DNA from: Rhizobium sophorae
Lineage (GTDB): Bacteria > Pseudomonadota > Alphaproteobacteria > Rhizobiales > Rhizobiaceae
Assembly (NCBI RefSeq): GCF_013087515.1
Contig: NZ_JABFCN010000032.1
Span: 1-32,007 of the forward strand
Direction: 5' to 3'
DNA length: 32,007 nt
The notes below the pieces were generated by a model, which saw nothing but the letters and a program-made list of their open reading frames with translations, was not told where the DNA came from and did not search any database. This document shows, piece by piece, positions 15,787-23,870 of the stretch (the first letter of the stretch is position 1; the number at the start of each line of letters is the position of its first letter). The translations under genes were made by a program, and so were the position numbers.

Positions 15787-16692
15787 ATGAATATCGATCC
15801 GATTTTGCGGTCAGTCGTGGCCGTTCGTTCCTCCATTCCGGAAGATGCCTTCACGGCGGAAACGCTGGGCACTGTCCGGGAGGGCAGCGGCGTGGTCATT
15901 CGCGACAATGGGCTGGTGCTGACAATCGGTTATCTCATTACCGAGGCGGAAGAAGTGTGGCTGACGACCCATGACGGACGGGTGGTTCCCGCGCATGCGC
16001 TTGCCTATGATCAGGAAAGCGGCTTCGGCCTGGTGCAGGCGCTCGGGGCCCTGAATGCCCCGGCGGTGGATCTCGGCGACGCGGCCACGGCCAAGCCCGG
16101 CGATCCCGTCGTGCTTGCCGATGGCATCGGAGAATTCGTCGAGGCAAATATCGTCGCCCGGCAGGAATTTGCCGGCTATTGGGAATATCTGCTGGACGAG
16201 GCTATTTTCACGGCACCGGCCCACCCCTCCTGGGGTGGTGCGGCGCTGATCGGTTCGGACGGCAAGCTTCTCGGTATCGGTTCGCTTCGCCTGCAGATGA
16301 GCCATGGCGACGAGGTTGCCGATATCAACATGGTCGTGCCGATCGACCTTTTACCGCCGATCCTCGACGATCTCCTAAACCGCGGCCAGGTCAACAAGCC
16401 GCCGCGACCCTGGCTCGGCGCATTCTCCGCCGAGAGCAATGGCGGGGTGGTGGTCATGAGCGTGGCGGAAGGCGGGCCGGCCGCTCAGGCCGGCCTGCGC
16501 CAGGGCGACATTATCTCGGAAATCCGCGACGAAGAGGTCGATGGCCTGGCTGATTTCTACCGCAAGATCTGGAGCAGTGGCCCGGCCGGCGCCGAAATCC
16601 CCATGCGGATCCTCAGGAACGGCCGAGAAGCCTGGCTGCGCATCAAGTCCGCCGACCGCAACAGCTTTCTCAAAAAGCCGCAACTGCAGTAA
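15787..16692 (+). CDS. S1C (DegP/HtrA-like) protein with PDZ domain, catalytically degenerate
   Basis: This 301-residue protein has the trypsin-like double barrel (about 5-195) and one PDZ domain (about 207-290: PWLGAFS, then SVAEGGPAAQAGLRQGDII). Compared with DegP by eye, each catalytic site is changed. TNNHV is LTIGYLI (Tyr49 for His). The SDIAL motif is SGFGL (Gly79 for Asp). GNSGGAL is PSWGGAA (Trp149 for Ser). No signal peptide or membrane segment is visible, so it is probably cytosolic. It is therefore a pseudoprotease, perhaps a binding or scaffold protein. GGATGAAAGC precedes the ATG. It stands alone, convergent with the LacI gene 38 bp downstream. Confidence 0.9.
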   Translation: MNIDPILRSVVAVRSSIPEDAFTAETLGTVREGSGVVIRDNGLVLTIGYLITEAEEVWLTTHDGRVVPAHALAYDQESGFGLVQALGALNAPAVDLGDAATAKPGDPVVLADGIGEFVEANIVARQEFAGYWEYLLDEAIFTAPAHPSWGGAALIGSDGKLLGIGSLRLQMSHGDEVADINMVVPIDLLPPILDDLLNRGQVNKPPRPWLGAFSAESNGGVVVMSVAEGGPAAQAGLRQGDIISEIRDEEVDGLADFYRKIWSSGPAGAEIPMRILRNGREAWLRIKSADRNSFLKKPQLQ

Positions 16693-16730
16693 GCCGCGCC
16701 GGCGCCTCAAAACGCCTACGGCATCCCAGC

Positions 16731-17732
16731 TCAAAGATTTTCCGATGTGATCGTCAGGAAGCGCACCGGCTCGGCGCTGACCTCCACCTCAATCAGACCG
16801 AGCCTGTTCAGGGCAAGGTCTATCGATCGCCTCGCCTGCACCTCCGGCGCCTGATCGAGCACGATCGACATGATGCCACGACCGAGATAGTCCTGCGTCT
16901 CTCCCGTCAATTCGTGGCCGACCCAGAACGGCCGCCTGGCCTTGTTTGCCTCGAGCACCCTGGCAACACTCTTGTTGTCGCCACCGGCACTATAGACGCC
17001 GATGATGCCGGGCTCCCGCCGGAGCGCCGCTTGCAGCAGCTCCATGGCATTGTGCTCGTCATCGAGATCGAACATGACCTCGATGAAACGATGTTCGTTT
17101 GAACCCTTCTCCGAGAGATAGCTGGAGAAGCCGCGGATCCGCTCCTTATGGTTCTCATAGGCGCCGCTGTGGCAGAGAGCGACGAACGAACCGGGGCGCT
17201 GCGCCAGCATGCCCGACATGTAGTGAGCCGCGGTACGTCCGGCAGCATAGTTGTCGATGCCGACATAGGGCAGTTCGGGGGCCGGACGGGTCATGATCTG
17301 AACGACGGGAATGCCGAGACCGGCGGCCTTCCGCACACTGGTGACGACATCGGCATGGTCGGGCGCAACCACGATCAGCGCCGACCGGCGCGCTGTCGGA
17401 TTGGCGATATAGCGGGCGAATTGCGCCGGCTCGTTCTCGCGGACGAACGTGCGGTGAACGGTGATGCTGTCGTCGAGCGAGGCGGCGATGCGCTCAAACG
17501 CCCGGTTCAGGCGCGAATAGAAGCTGGTCTCAGGGCGAACGAGGATCACCTCTATCCGGATCAGGCCGCGATGGGCGGCCGGCAGGCTTTGCCGGTATTC
17601 AAGCCGTCTTGCCGCCAGGAAGACTTTCTCCACCGTCTCTGGCCGCACGCCGCCGCGGCCGTTAAGGACACGCTCGACGGTCGCGGTGCCAACGCCGGCT
17701 TGCCTCGCGACATCCTTCAAAGTCACCTTCAT
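16731..17732 (-). CDS. LacI-family transcriptional regulator
   Basis: Sugar-responsive regulator of 333 residues. The N-terminal helix-turn-helix and hinge read VTLKDVARQAGVGTATVERV and LNGRGGVRPETVEKV, a LacI headpiece. The rest is a periplasmic-binding-protein-like fold with VGIDNYAAGRTAAHYM and GVYSAGGDNKSVARVLE; the YSAGGDN region resembles members that sense polyols or inositol. It is divergent from the three-gene catabolic cassette at 17942-20994, with a perfect 16-bp palindrome between them, so it probably represses that operon and is induced by its substrate or an intermediate. Confidence 0.94.
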   Translation of the reverse strand: MKVTLKDVARQAGVGTATVERVLNGRGGVRPETVEKVFLAARRLEYRQSLPAAHRGLIRIEVILVRPETSFYSRLNRAFERIAASLDDSITVHRTFVRENEPAQFARYIANPTARRSALIVVAPDHADVVTSVRKAAGLGIPVVQIMTRPAPELPYVGIDNYAAGRTAAHYMSGMLAQRPGSFVALCHSGAYENHKERIRGFSSYLSEKGSNEHRFIEVMFDLDDEHNAMELLQAALRREPGIIGVYSAGGDNKSVARVLEANKARRPFWVGHELTGETQDYLGRGIMSIVLDQAPEVQARRSIDLALNRLGLIEVEVSAEPVRFLTITSENL

Positions 17733-17790
17733 CAGGGCTCACTCACTCCCAAAGCTGAGACAGCAGAGCATCAGCACGCTGTGAGGTCAA

Positions 17791-17806
17791 TGATCAAATT
17801 TGATCA
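17791..17806. promoter_or_regulatory. Perfect 16-bp palindrome, candidate LacI-family operator
   Basis: TGATCAAATTTGATCA at 17791-17806 is a perfect palindrome in the 209-bp divergent intergenic space, 58 bp upstream of the lacI-type start and 135 bp upstream of the iolH-like start. LacI-family operators are even, near-perfect palindromes of about this length. An AT centre rather than the common CG centre is unusual but known in the family. Confidence 0.65.
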
Positions 17807-17941
17807 AGGAAGCATTGGAGCGTGCAGGCCCCGCAGCAGTATCGTGCCAGCAATCCGGGAGGAGCACCGGACGGTCCAAAACGAACGAGATCAAGGATCA
17901 TCCGCCGGCGCGAAGCGGCCGGGGGATGACGGAGGAGCCAG

Positions 17942-18856
17942 ATGAAGATCGCACTCGACCCGCATATGCACCGCCACCTCAATCTGCGCGACCTCTGCCG
18001 CAAGGCGGCGGAGCTCGGCTATGAGCATATCGAACTCTCACCGCGCGACGATTTTTTGCCCTGGTGGGTGCGCCCGCGGGCACACAAGGAACGCATCGCG
18101 GAATTCAAGGCGGCCCTAAAGGATCACGGCGTCCAGCTCGCCTCTATCCTGCCGATGTATCGCTGGGCGAGCCCGCATGAGGACGAGCGGCAGGCCGCGG
18201 TGCGCTACTGGAAGGAAGCAATCGCGATCGCGGCCGAAATGGGCTGCGATACGATGAATTCGGAATTCGGCCGCGGACCGTCGCCGGATCGCAGCCACCG
18301 CGCCAGCTGCTGCGGCGGCATGCATACCCACGAGCACAGCGAGGCTGCCTGGTGGCGCTCGATAGAAGAGCTCGTTCCGGTGTTCGAGCGCGAGGGCGTC
18401 ACGCTAAACATGGAACCGCATCCCGAAGACTGGTGCGAAACGCTGCATCCGGCGATCGACATGCTGAAGACCATCGGCTCGAAGAACGTCAAATTCCTCT
18501 ACTGTGCGCCGCATACCTTCTACTTCGGCGACGACATGGCGCGAATGATCCGCGATGCCGGCCCGCTGATCGCCCATGTGCATGTGGCCGATACTTATAA
18601 TCACAAGGCGTCGTCAGGGCTGCGCTACATCATCAATCCGCCGGGCGCGAAGGTCACGATCCATCAGCACATGGATATGTACCAGGGCGAGATCAATTGG
18701 GATGTCTTCTTCTCCTCGCTCGCCGCAGTCGGGTTCGACGGCATCATCACCGCTTGCGTCTTCGGCTGGGAGGAGCGGGCCGACGATTCCGGCCGCTTCA
18801 TGCGCGCTGAAATCCAGAAATATGTCGAAAAATACTGGCCCGGCAAACTTGGCTGA
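17942..18856 (+). CDS. IolH-like sugar phosphate isomerase/epimerase (xylose isomerase-like TIM barrel)
   Basis: Protein of 304 residues of the AP-endonuclease-2/xylose isomerase-like TIM barrel superfamily, which uses a divalent metal to isomerise, epimerise or dehydrate sugars. It resembles IolH of inositol clusters: MKIALDPHMHRHLNLRDLCR, ASILPMYRWASPHEDER, MNSEFGRGP, NMEPHPEDW, VHVADTYNHKASSGLRYI and the NPPGAKVTIHQHM segment. Potential metal ligands are the Glu and His residues in those motifs. GGAGCCAG precedes the ATG. It is the first gene of a three-gene operon, 43 bp before the next. IolH itself has no firmly established reaction. Confidence 0.85.
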   Translation: MKIALDPHMHRHLNLRDLCRKAAELGYEHIELSPRDDFLPWWVRPRAHKERIAEFKAALKDHGVQLASILPMYRWASPHEDERQAAVRYWKEAIAIAAEMGCDTMNSEFGRGPSPDRSHRASCCGGMHTHEHSEAAWWRSIEELVPVFEREGVTLNMEPHPEDWCETLHPAIDMLKTIGSKNVKFLYCAPHTFYFGDDMARMIRDAGPLIAHVHVADTYNHKASSGLRYIINPPGAKVTIHQHMDMYQGEINWDVFFSSLAAVGFDGIITACVFGWEERADDSGRFMRAEIQKYVEKYWPGKLG

Positions 18857-18899
18857 TCGTCAACATCCGCCCCGGCACCGCATTATCAGGAATGAAACC

Positions 18900-19820
18900 G
18901 TGACCATCACAATTACGACAGCCCCCTGCTGCTGGGGCGTGGACGACGTCAACAATCCAAACCTTCCCGCTTGGCAACGCGTCTTCGACGAGGCGGCAGC
19001 GGCCGGCTATGGCGGTCTCGAACTCGGGCCCTATGGCTACGTGCCGCTCGATGGGCTCGTCGCAAAGGCGCTCACCGAGCGCAATCTCTTCATCGTCGCC
19101 GGCACGATCTTTGACGACCTCGTCTCTCCCGAAAATCGGGAGACATTGCTGCGGCAGACAGACGAAATCTGCGCCGCCATCACCAAGCTGCCGCAGCCGG
19201 AACAGGTGGCGGGCCAGCGGTTCAGGACCCCCTATCTCACGGTCATGGACTGGGGGCACGACGAACGGGACTATGCCGCCGGCCATTCCGATCGTGCGCC
19301 GCGTCTCGACGACAAGGCTTGGGCCGGGATGATCGCTAATATCACGGCGATTGCGGAACTCGCTCGGCGCAAATACGGCGTGCGTGCCGTCATCCACCCG
19401 CATGCGGGTGGCTATATTGAATTTGCTGATGAGATCGAGCGGGTGGCAGGTGACATTCCGCAGGAGGTCGCCGGCTTCTGCCTCGACACCGGCCATAGCT
19501 ATTATGCCGGCATGGATCCCGTGGAGATGCTTCGCCGCTATGCCGACAGGCTCGACTACGTCCACTTCAAGGACATCGACCAGACCGTCTTCGACCGTGT
19601 GCTTGGCGAGAAGATCCGCTTCTTCGAGGCCTGCGGACAGGGTGTGATGTGCCCGATCGGCCGCGGCGTCATCGATTATCCTGCCGTCAAACAAGCTCTC
19701 GAGGAGATCGGCTATCACGGCTTCATCACCGTCGAACAGGAGCGTGATCCGAGAAATGTCGCCGGCAGCCTCGAAGATGTGAAACAAAGCCGTGATTACC
19801 TCAGGTCGGTCGGTTTTTAA
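18900..19820 (+). CDS. IolE-like sugar isomerase/dehydratase (xylose isomerase-like TIM barrel)
   Basis: Second TIM-barrel enzyme of the cassette, 306 residues. It resembles IolE (2-keto-myo-inositol dehydratase) in YGGLELGPYGYVP, VIHPHAGGYIEF, CLDTGHSYYAGMDP, YVHFKDID, CPIGRGVIDYPAVKQAL and FITVEQERDP; these supply the usual Glu/Asp/His metal site. The start is the GTG at 18900 with AGGAA 8 bases upstream; an ATG at 18892 is in another frame and stops after three codons. The gap to the next gene is 10 bp. Whether it dehydrates an inosose or acts on another ketosugar cannot be decided by reading. Confidence 0.85.
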   Translation: MTITITTAPCCWGVDDVNNPNLPAWQRVFDEAAAAGYGGLELGPYGYVPLDGLVAKALTERNLFIVAGTIFDDLVSPENRETLLRQTDEICAAITKLPQPEQVAGQRFRTPYLTVMDWGHDERDYAAGHSDRAPRLDDKAWAGMIANITAIAELARRKYGVRAVIHPHAGGYIEFADEIERVAGDIPQEVAGFCLDTGHSYYAGMDPVEMLRRYADRLDYVHFKDIDQTVFDRVLGEKIRFFEACGQGVMCPIGRGVIDYPAVKQALEEIGYHGFITVEQERDPRNVAGSLEDVKQSRDYLRSVGF

Positions 19821-19830
19821 GGATAAAACT

Positions 19831-20994
19831 ATGACGAATAACAGGAGAAAGCCGATTCGCTGGGGCATGGTCGGCGGCGGCAAAGGCAGCCAGATCGGCT
19901 ATATTCATCGCTCGGCAGCGCATCGCGACGAAGTTTTTGCCCTTGCGGCGGGTGCCTTCGATATCGATCCGGAACGCGGCCGTGCCTTCGGCCTCGATCT
20001 CGGGCTCGACGAAACCAGGAGCTACCGGGATTATGCGACGATGTTTGCGACTGAGGCCGGGCGGGCCGACGGCATCGAGGCCGTGTCGATCGCAACACCC
20101 AACAACACCCATTTTGCGATCTGCAAGGCAGCACTCGAACATGATCTGCATGTGATCTGCGAAAAGCCGCTCTGCTTTACGACCGCTGAGGCCGAAGAGC
20201 TGAAGGCGCTTTCCCAGGCGCGCAGCCGTATCGTCGGCGTGACTTATGGTTATGCCGGCCATCAGATGATCGAGCAAGCGCGCGCCATGGTCAGGAATGG
20301 CGATCTCGGCGAGATCCGCATCGTCAATCTGCAATTCGCCCATGGCTTCCATAGTGCTGCGGTGGAGGAGCAGAACCCCTCGACGCGCTGGCGTGTCGAT
20401 CCGAAATTCGCAGGCCCCAGCTATGTCCTCGGCGACGTCGGGACCCACCCGCTTTATATCGCCAAGGTCATCCTGCCGCACCTCAAGATCCGGCGTCTGC
20501 TCTGCACGCGCCAGAGCTTCGTCAAAAGCCGAGCGCCGCTCGAAGACAATGCGGTGACCCTGATGGAATACGATAATGGCGCGATCGCCACCATCTGGTC
20601 GAGCGCTGTCAATGCCGGCTCCATGCACGGCCAGAAGATCCGCATCGTCGGCTCGAAGGCCAGTATCGAATGGTGGGACGAACGGCCGAACCAGCTCGCC
20701 TACGAGATCCAGGGCGAACCGGCCCGCATTCTCGAGCGCGGCATGGACTATCTCTATCCTGAGGCCAGGATCGACGATCGTATCGGCGGCGGTCACCCGG
20801 AAGGTCTCTTCGAAGCCTGGGCGAACCTCTATCGCCGCTTCGGCTTCGCCATCAACAGAGAGCGCGGCCTTGCCCCTGCGGGGGTCGAAGAGTTGGTCTT
20901 TCCCGATGTCGATGCCGGACTGGAAGGAGTGCGCTGGGTGGAAAACTGCGTGCGGTCCGCCGACGCCGGCGGGGTCTGGCTGGATTATCGCTAG
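19831..20994 (+). CDS. Gfo/Idh/MocA family oxidoreductase
   Basis: NAD(P)-dependent sugar or polyol dehydrogenase, 387 residues. The Rossmann domain (about 8-135) has WGMVGGGKGSQIG, SIATPNNTHF and the catalytic-lysine motif EKPLCF (111-116). The C-terminal domain has GDVGTHPLYIAK, where Asp202 and His206 are the usual active-site pair. AAGGATA precedes the ATG at 19831, only 10 bp after the previous stop. Beside IolH- and IolE-like enzymes it would oxidise a hydroxyl of the substrate to a ketone, the step before dehydration or isomerisation. Inositol dehydrogenases and glycoside C3-dehydrogenases both belong to this family. Confidence 0.92.
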   Translation: MTNNRRKPIRWGMVGGGKGSQIGYIHRSAAHRDEVFALAAGAFDIDPERGRAFGLDLGLDETRSYRDYATMFATEAGRADGIEAVSIATPNNTHFAICKAALEHDLHVICEKPLCFTTAEAEELKALSQARSRIVGVTYGYAGHQMIEQARAMVRNGDLGEIRIVNLQFAHGFHSAAVEEQNPSTRWRVDPKFAGPSYVLGDVGTHPLYIAKVILPHLKIRRLLCTRQSFVKSRAPLEDNAVTLMEYDNGAIATIWSSAVNAGSMHGQKIRIVGSKASIEWWDERPNQLAYEIQGEPARILERGMDYLYPEARIDDRIGGGHPEGLFEAWANLYRRFGFAINRERGLAPAGVEELVFPDVDAGLEGVRWVENCVRSADAGGVWLDYR

Positions 20995-21092
20995 GTCTTC
21001 AAGGAGCCCTGGTGCGTCCCTGTCTGGCGCCATATGCCGGCTTTACACAGCTGCGCTGGAGATATGTTCAAGGACGGCCTTTCCGTGCCCTC

Positions 21093-21263
21093 TCAGATAA
21101 GCGGATCGTCATCTTCCGTTGCCTGCGGCGGGCGGCGACGCGTGCTGTCGTTGGCGGCCTTTTTATGCTCGTCGGCAGCTGCCTCGCGGATTTTCTGGAA
21201 GCGGTTGTCGCCAGCGCCGTCTGCGGGTGGCTGCGGGTCGCTTTTTTTCACAAAACGGATCAT
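21093..21263 (-). CDS. Small charged hypothetical protein (56 aa)
   Basis: ATG at 21263 with AGGAA about 7 bases upstream opens a 56-residue frame: MIRFVKKSDPQPPADG, then FQKIREAAADEHKKAANDS and a C-terminal RRRPPQATEDDDPLI. It is hydrophilic, with a central amphipathic helix and an acidic end, and has no known domain. It is the last gene on the minus strand after groES, groEL and the membrane protein, 66 bp behind the latter, so it may belong to the same heat-shock transcript. The good ribosome binding site and a composition unlike a random frame support it. Confidence 0.65.
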   Translation of the reverse strand: MIRFVKKSDPQPPADGAGDNRFQKIREAAADEHKKAANDSTRRRPPQATEDDDPLI

Positions 21264-21329
21264 GGGTCATTTCCTGCTTTGGGAGTGGAAGCGCTCCGCA
21301 CACATATCGGAGCGCTCTGGAAATTGGTG

Positions 21330-21722
21330 TCAGACGGCAAGCGCGGTGGCGCAGGCTTGAACGCTTCGGCTGTCGGGTGAGGTCTGCCCAGGCATGGTCG
21401 CCCAACCGCCGGCCTCGACGAACTGACGCTGCTTGTAGCCTTCGGTAATTGCCTTGAACTCGATCAGTTTAGCGCTCGCATCCGGCGCCGCATTGAACCG
21501 CTCGACGCAAATGGCCGACGCCAGCTCTCCGCGTGCAACGTCGCCGGCGGCGGCTGCCGCTTTGCTTGACGTGCCGCCTGTTACCCAACCTCCCCAGCTG
21601 AAGCCGATAATCATCGTGGCGATCGCCGTGACGACACAGGCCCAGACGAGAAGCGTCTTGGATGGCTGGTAACTGTCGAAACGCTGGGTGATCGATGTCT
21701 TGCTGCTGCTCTGCACGGACAT
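21330..21722 (-). CDS. Single-span membrane protein of unknown function
   Basis: Protein of 130 residues with a polar N-terminus (MSVQSSSKTSITQRFDSYQP), one transmembrane helix (about 23-46, LLVWACVVTAIATMIIGFSW) and an Ala-rich, probably periplasmic domain containing two cysteines (SAICVERF and VQACATALAV). No domain is recognised. The ATG at 21722 has GGGAGAA upstream. It begins 66 bp after groEL on the same strand, so it may be heat-shock co-regulated. Its conservation beside this groESL copy would be worth knowing. Confidence 0.8.
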   Translation of the reverse strand: MSVQSSSKTSITQRFDSYQPSKTLLVWACVVTAIATMIIGFSWGGWVTGGTSSKAAAAAGDVARGELASAICVERFNAAPDASAKLIEFKAITEGYKQRQFVEAGGWATMPGQTSPDSRSVQACATALAV

Positions 21723-21788
21723 TGGAATTCTCCCTGTCTATTGTTTGGGTTGCGCCGCCCGGCTGCGCCGGACCGGTTCAGGCTGGCC

Positions 21789-23423
21789 TCAGTATCCCAT
21801 ATCGCCCATGCCGCCATTTCCGGCTGCAGTGGCAGAGTCTCTCGCGGGAATGTCGGCGATCATCACCTCGGCGGTGATCAGCAGCGCCGCAATCGATCCG
21901 GCGTCCTGCAGAGCGGTACGCACGACCTTGGCGGGATCGACGATGCCGGCCTCGATCATGTCGACATAGGTCTCCGTCTGTGCGTCGAAGCCCTGATTGT
22001 GATCATTGCTGCCGGCGAGTTTTCCGACGACGATCGAACCCTCGAACCCGGCATTGTCGGCGATCTGCCGGATCGGGGCTTCGAGCGCCCTGAGCACGAT
22101 CGAGATGCCCGCCGTCACGTCGGCGTTCTCCCCGGTCAGTCCCGTGAGCGCCGACTTGGCGCGCAACAGTGCCACGCCGCCGCCAGGCACGATGCCCTCT
22201 TCGACCGCCGCACGGGTGGCGTTCAGCGCATCGTCGATGCGGTCCTTCTTTTCCTTGACTTCCGTCTCGGTCGCGCCACCGACGCGGATGACTGCGACGC
22301 CGCCGGCGAGTTTCGCCAGGCGTTCCTGCAGCTTTTCCTTATCGTAATCGGAAGTAGTGTCTTCGATCTGCGCCTTGATCTGCTGGATACGTGCCTGGAT
22401 GGCCGCTTTCTCGCCGGAGCCGTCGATGATCGTGGTGCTGTCCTTGTCGATCAGCACACGCTTGGCGTGGCCGAGCATATCGAGCGTGACGTTGTCGAGC
22501 TTGATGCCGAGATCTTCGGAAATCATCTGGCCGGCGGTCAGCACGGCAATGTCTTCCAGCATGGCCTTGCGGCGATCACCGAAGCCCGGCGCCTTGACGG
22601 CAGCGACCTTCAGGCCGCCGCGCAGCTTGTTGACGACAAGTGTCGCCAGCGCCTCGCCTTCGACGTCCTCCGAGATGAGGAGCAGCGGTTTGCCGGTCTG
22701 TACGACGGCTTCCAGGATCGGCAGCATCGCCTGCAGGCTGCCGAGTTTCTTCTCGTGAACGAGGATATAGGGATCCTCCAGTTCCACGCGCATCTTCTCG
22801 GCATTGGTGACGAAATAGGGTGAGAGATAGCCGCGGTCGAACTGCATGCCCTCGACGACATCAAGTTCGGTCTCGGCGGTTCGTGCCTCTTCAACCGTAA
22901 TGACGCCCTCATTGCCAACCTTGTCCATCGCCTTGGCGATCATCTCGCCGATAGCGGCGTCGCCATTGGCGGCAATGGTGCCGACCTGGGCGATCTCGCC
23001 AGACGATTTGACCTTCATCGCCCGCGCCTGGATTTCCTTGACGACGGCGGTAACGCCGAGATCGATGCCGCGCCTCAGATCCATCGGGTTCATGCCGGCA
23101 GCGACGAGCTTTGCGCCTTCGCGGAAGATGGAGGCGGCGAGCACCGTTGCCGTCGTCGTGCCGTCGCCGGCAAGATCATTGGTCTTCGAAGCCACCTCGC
23201 GCACCATTTGCGCGCCCATGTTCTCGAACTTGTCCGCGAGCTCGATCTCCTTGGCGACGCTGACGCCGTCCTTAGTAATGCGCGGTGCGCCATAGGCCTT
23301 GTCAATGACAACGTTGCGACCCTTCGGGCCAAGCGTCACCTTGACGGCGTTGTTCAGCAATTCGACGCCGCGCAGCAGACGGTCGCGCGCGTCGGTGGAG
23401 AATCTGATTTCCTTGGCAGACAT
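21789..23423 (-). CDS. groEL: Chaperonin GroEL (Cpn60), probable extra copy
   Basis: ATP-dependent folding chaperonin subunit of 544 residues; it forms the tetradecameric ring that works with GroES in the cytosol. Family motifs are intact: VTLGPKGRNVVIDK, ITKDGVSVAKEIEL, the ATP-site AGDGTTTATVLA, GFGDRRKAMLEDIA and the signature AAVEEGIVPGGG. The C-terminal tail is short and atypical (ATAAGNGGMGDMGY), ending in Tyr rather than the longer Gly-Met repeat and final Phe or Met common in housekeeping GroEL. Rhizobia carry several groEL copies. The tail and the unusual downstream genes suggest a paralogue. It starts 49 bp after groES. Confidence 0.97.
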   Translation of the reverse strand: MSAKEIRFSTDARDRLLRGVELLNNAVKVTLGPKGRNVVIDKAYGAPRITKDGVSVAKEIELADKFENMGAQMVREVASKTNDLAGDGTTTATVLAASIFREGAKLVAAGMNPMDLRRGIDLGVTAVVKEIQARAMKVKSSGEIAQVGTIAANGDAAIGEMIAKAMDKVGNEGVITVEEARTAETELDVVEGMQFDRGYLSPYFVTNAEKMRVELEDPYILVHEKKLGSLQAMLPILEAVVQTGKPLLLISEDVEGEALATLVVNKLRGGLKVAAVKAPGFGDRRKAMLEDIAVLTAGQMISEDLGIKLDNVTLDMLGHAKRVLIDKDSTTIIDGSGEKAAIQARIQQIKAQIEDTTSDYDKEKLQERLAKLAGGVAVIRVGGATETEVKEKKDRIDDALNATRAAVEEGIVPGGGVALLRAKSALTGLTGENADVTAGISIVLRALEAPIRQIADNAGFEGSIVVGKLAGSNDHNQGFDAQTETYVDMIEAGIVDPAKVVRTALQDAGSIAALLITAEVMIADIPARDSATAAGNGGMGDMGY

Positions 23424-23472
23424 GATATTTCTTTCCAGTTCGGTCTTGAGATGCTGGTCACAAATTCGACGC

Positions 23473-23790
23473 TCAGGCGGCTTTGTCGGCAGCCGCTTCG
23501 GTCTTTCCGACGATGCCCATGATGTCGGTCTCCTTCATGATCAGAAGGGTTTCGCCATCGATCGTGACCTCTGTCCCCGACCATTTTCCAAACAGAATGA
23601 GATCGCCGACCTCGACATCAAGCGGGACCAGATTGCCGCTTTTGTCGCGCAGGCCCGGGCCGACTGCGACCACTTTGCCTTGCTGCGGCTTCTCCTTGGC
23701 GGTGTCTGGAATGATGATCCCGCCCTTGGATTTGACATCGCCTTCCGCACGTCGAATGACGACGCGGTCGTGAAGTGAACGGAATTTCAT
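23473..23790 (-). CDS. groES: Co-chaperonin GroES (Cpn10)
   Basis: Heptameric lid of the GroEL chamber, 105 residues. It shows the N-terminal strand MKFRSLHDRVVIRRAEGD, the mobile loop KSKGGIIIPDTAKEKPQQG that docks on GroEL, and the conserved GKVVAVGPG. The C-terminus (KTEAAADKAA) is a little longer than usual. The ATG at 23790 has AGAAAG upstream. A CIRCE element lies 56-80 bp upstream of the start, so HrcA repression is expected. It is the first gene of the groESL transcript. Confidence 0.97.
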   Translation of the reverse strand: MKFRSLHDRVVIRRAEGDVKSKGGIIIPDTAKEKPQQGKVVAVGPGLRDKSGNLVPLDVEVGDLILFGKWSGTEVTIDGETLLIMKETDIMGIVGKTEAAADKAA

Positions 23791-23845
23791 AGAGGTCTTT
23801 CTGCTGCCGGCGCGTATGGCGGCTGCAATTCATAAATAGCACTCG

Positions 23846-23870
23846 TGGCACTCGATTGATAGGAGTGCCA
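23846..23870 (-). promoter_or_regulatory. CIRCE element (HrcA operator) upstream of groES
   Basis: TGGCACTC-N9-GAGTGCCA at 23846-23870 is a perfect inverted repeat with the exact 9-base spacer of CIRCE, the HrcA binding site; the core differs from TTAGCACTC by one base. An extra AGCACTC half-site lies just beside it at 23838-23844. A CTTGAA that could belong to a heat-shock promoter lies at 23911-23906 on the minus strand. Confidence 0.9.

Noticed and set aside
21741..22823. 360-codon open frame on the plus strand
   Set aside because: Antisense to groEL, which is unmistakable.
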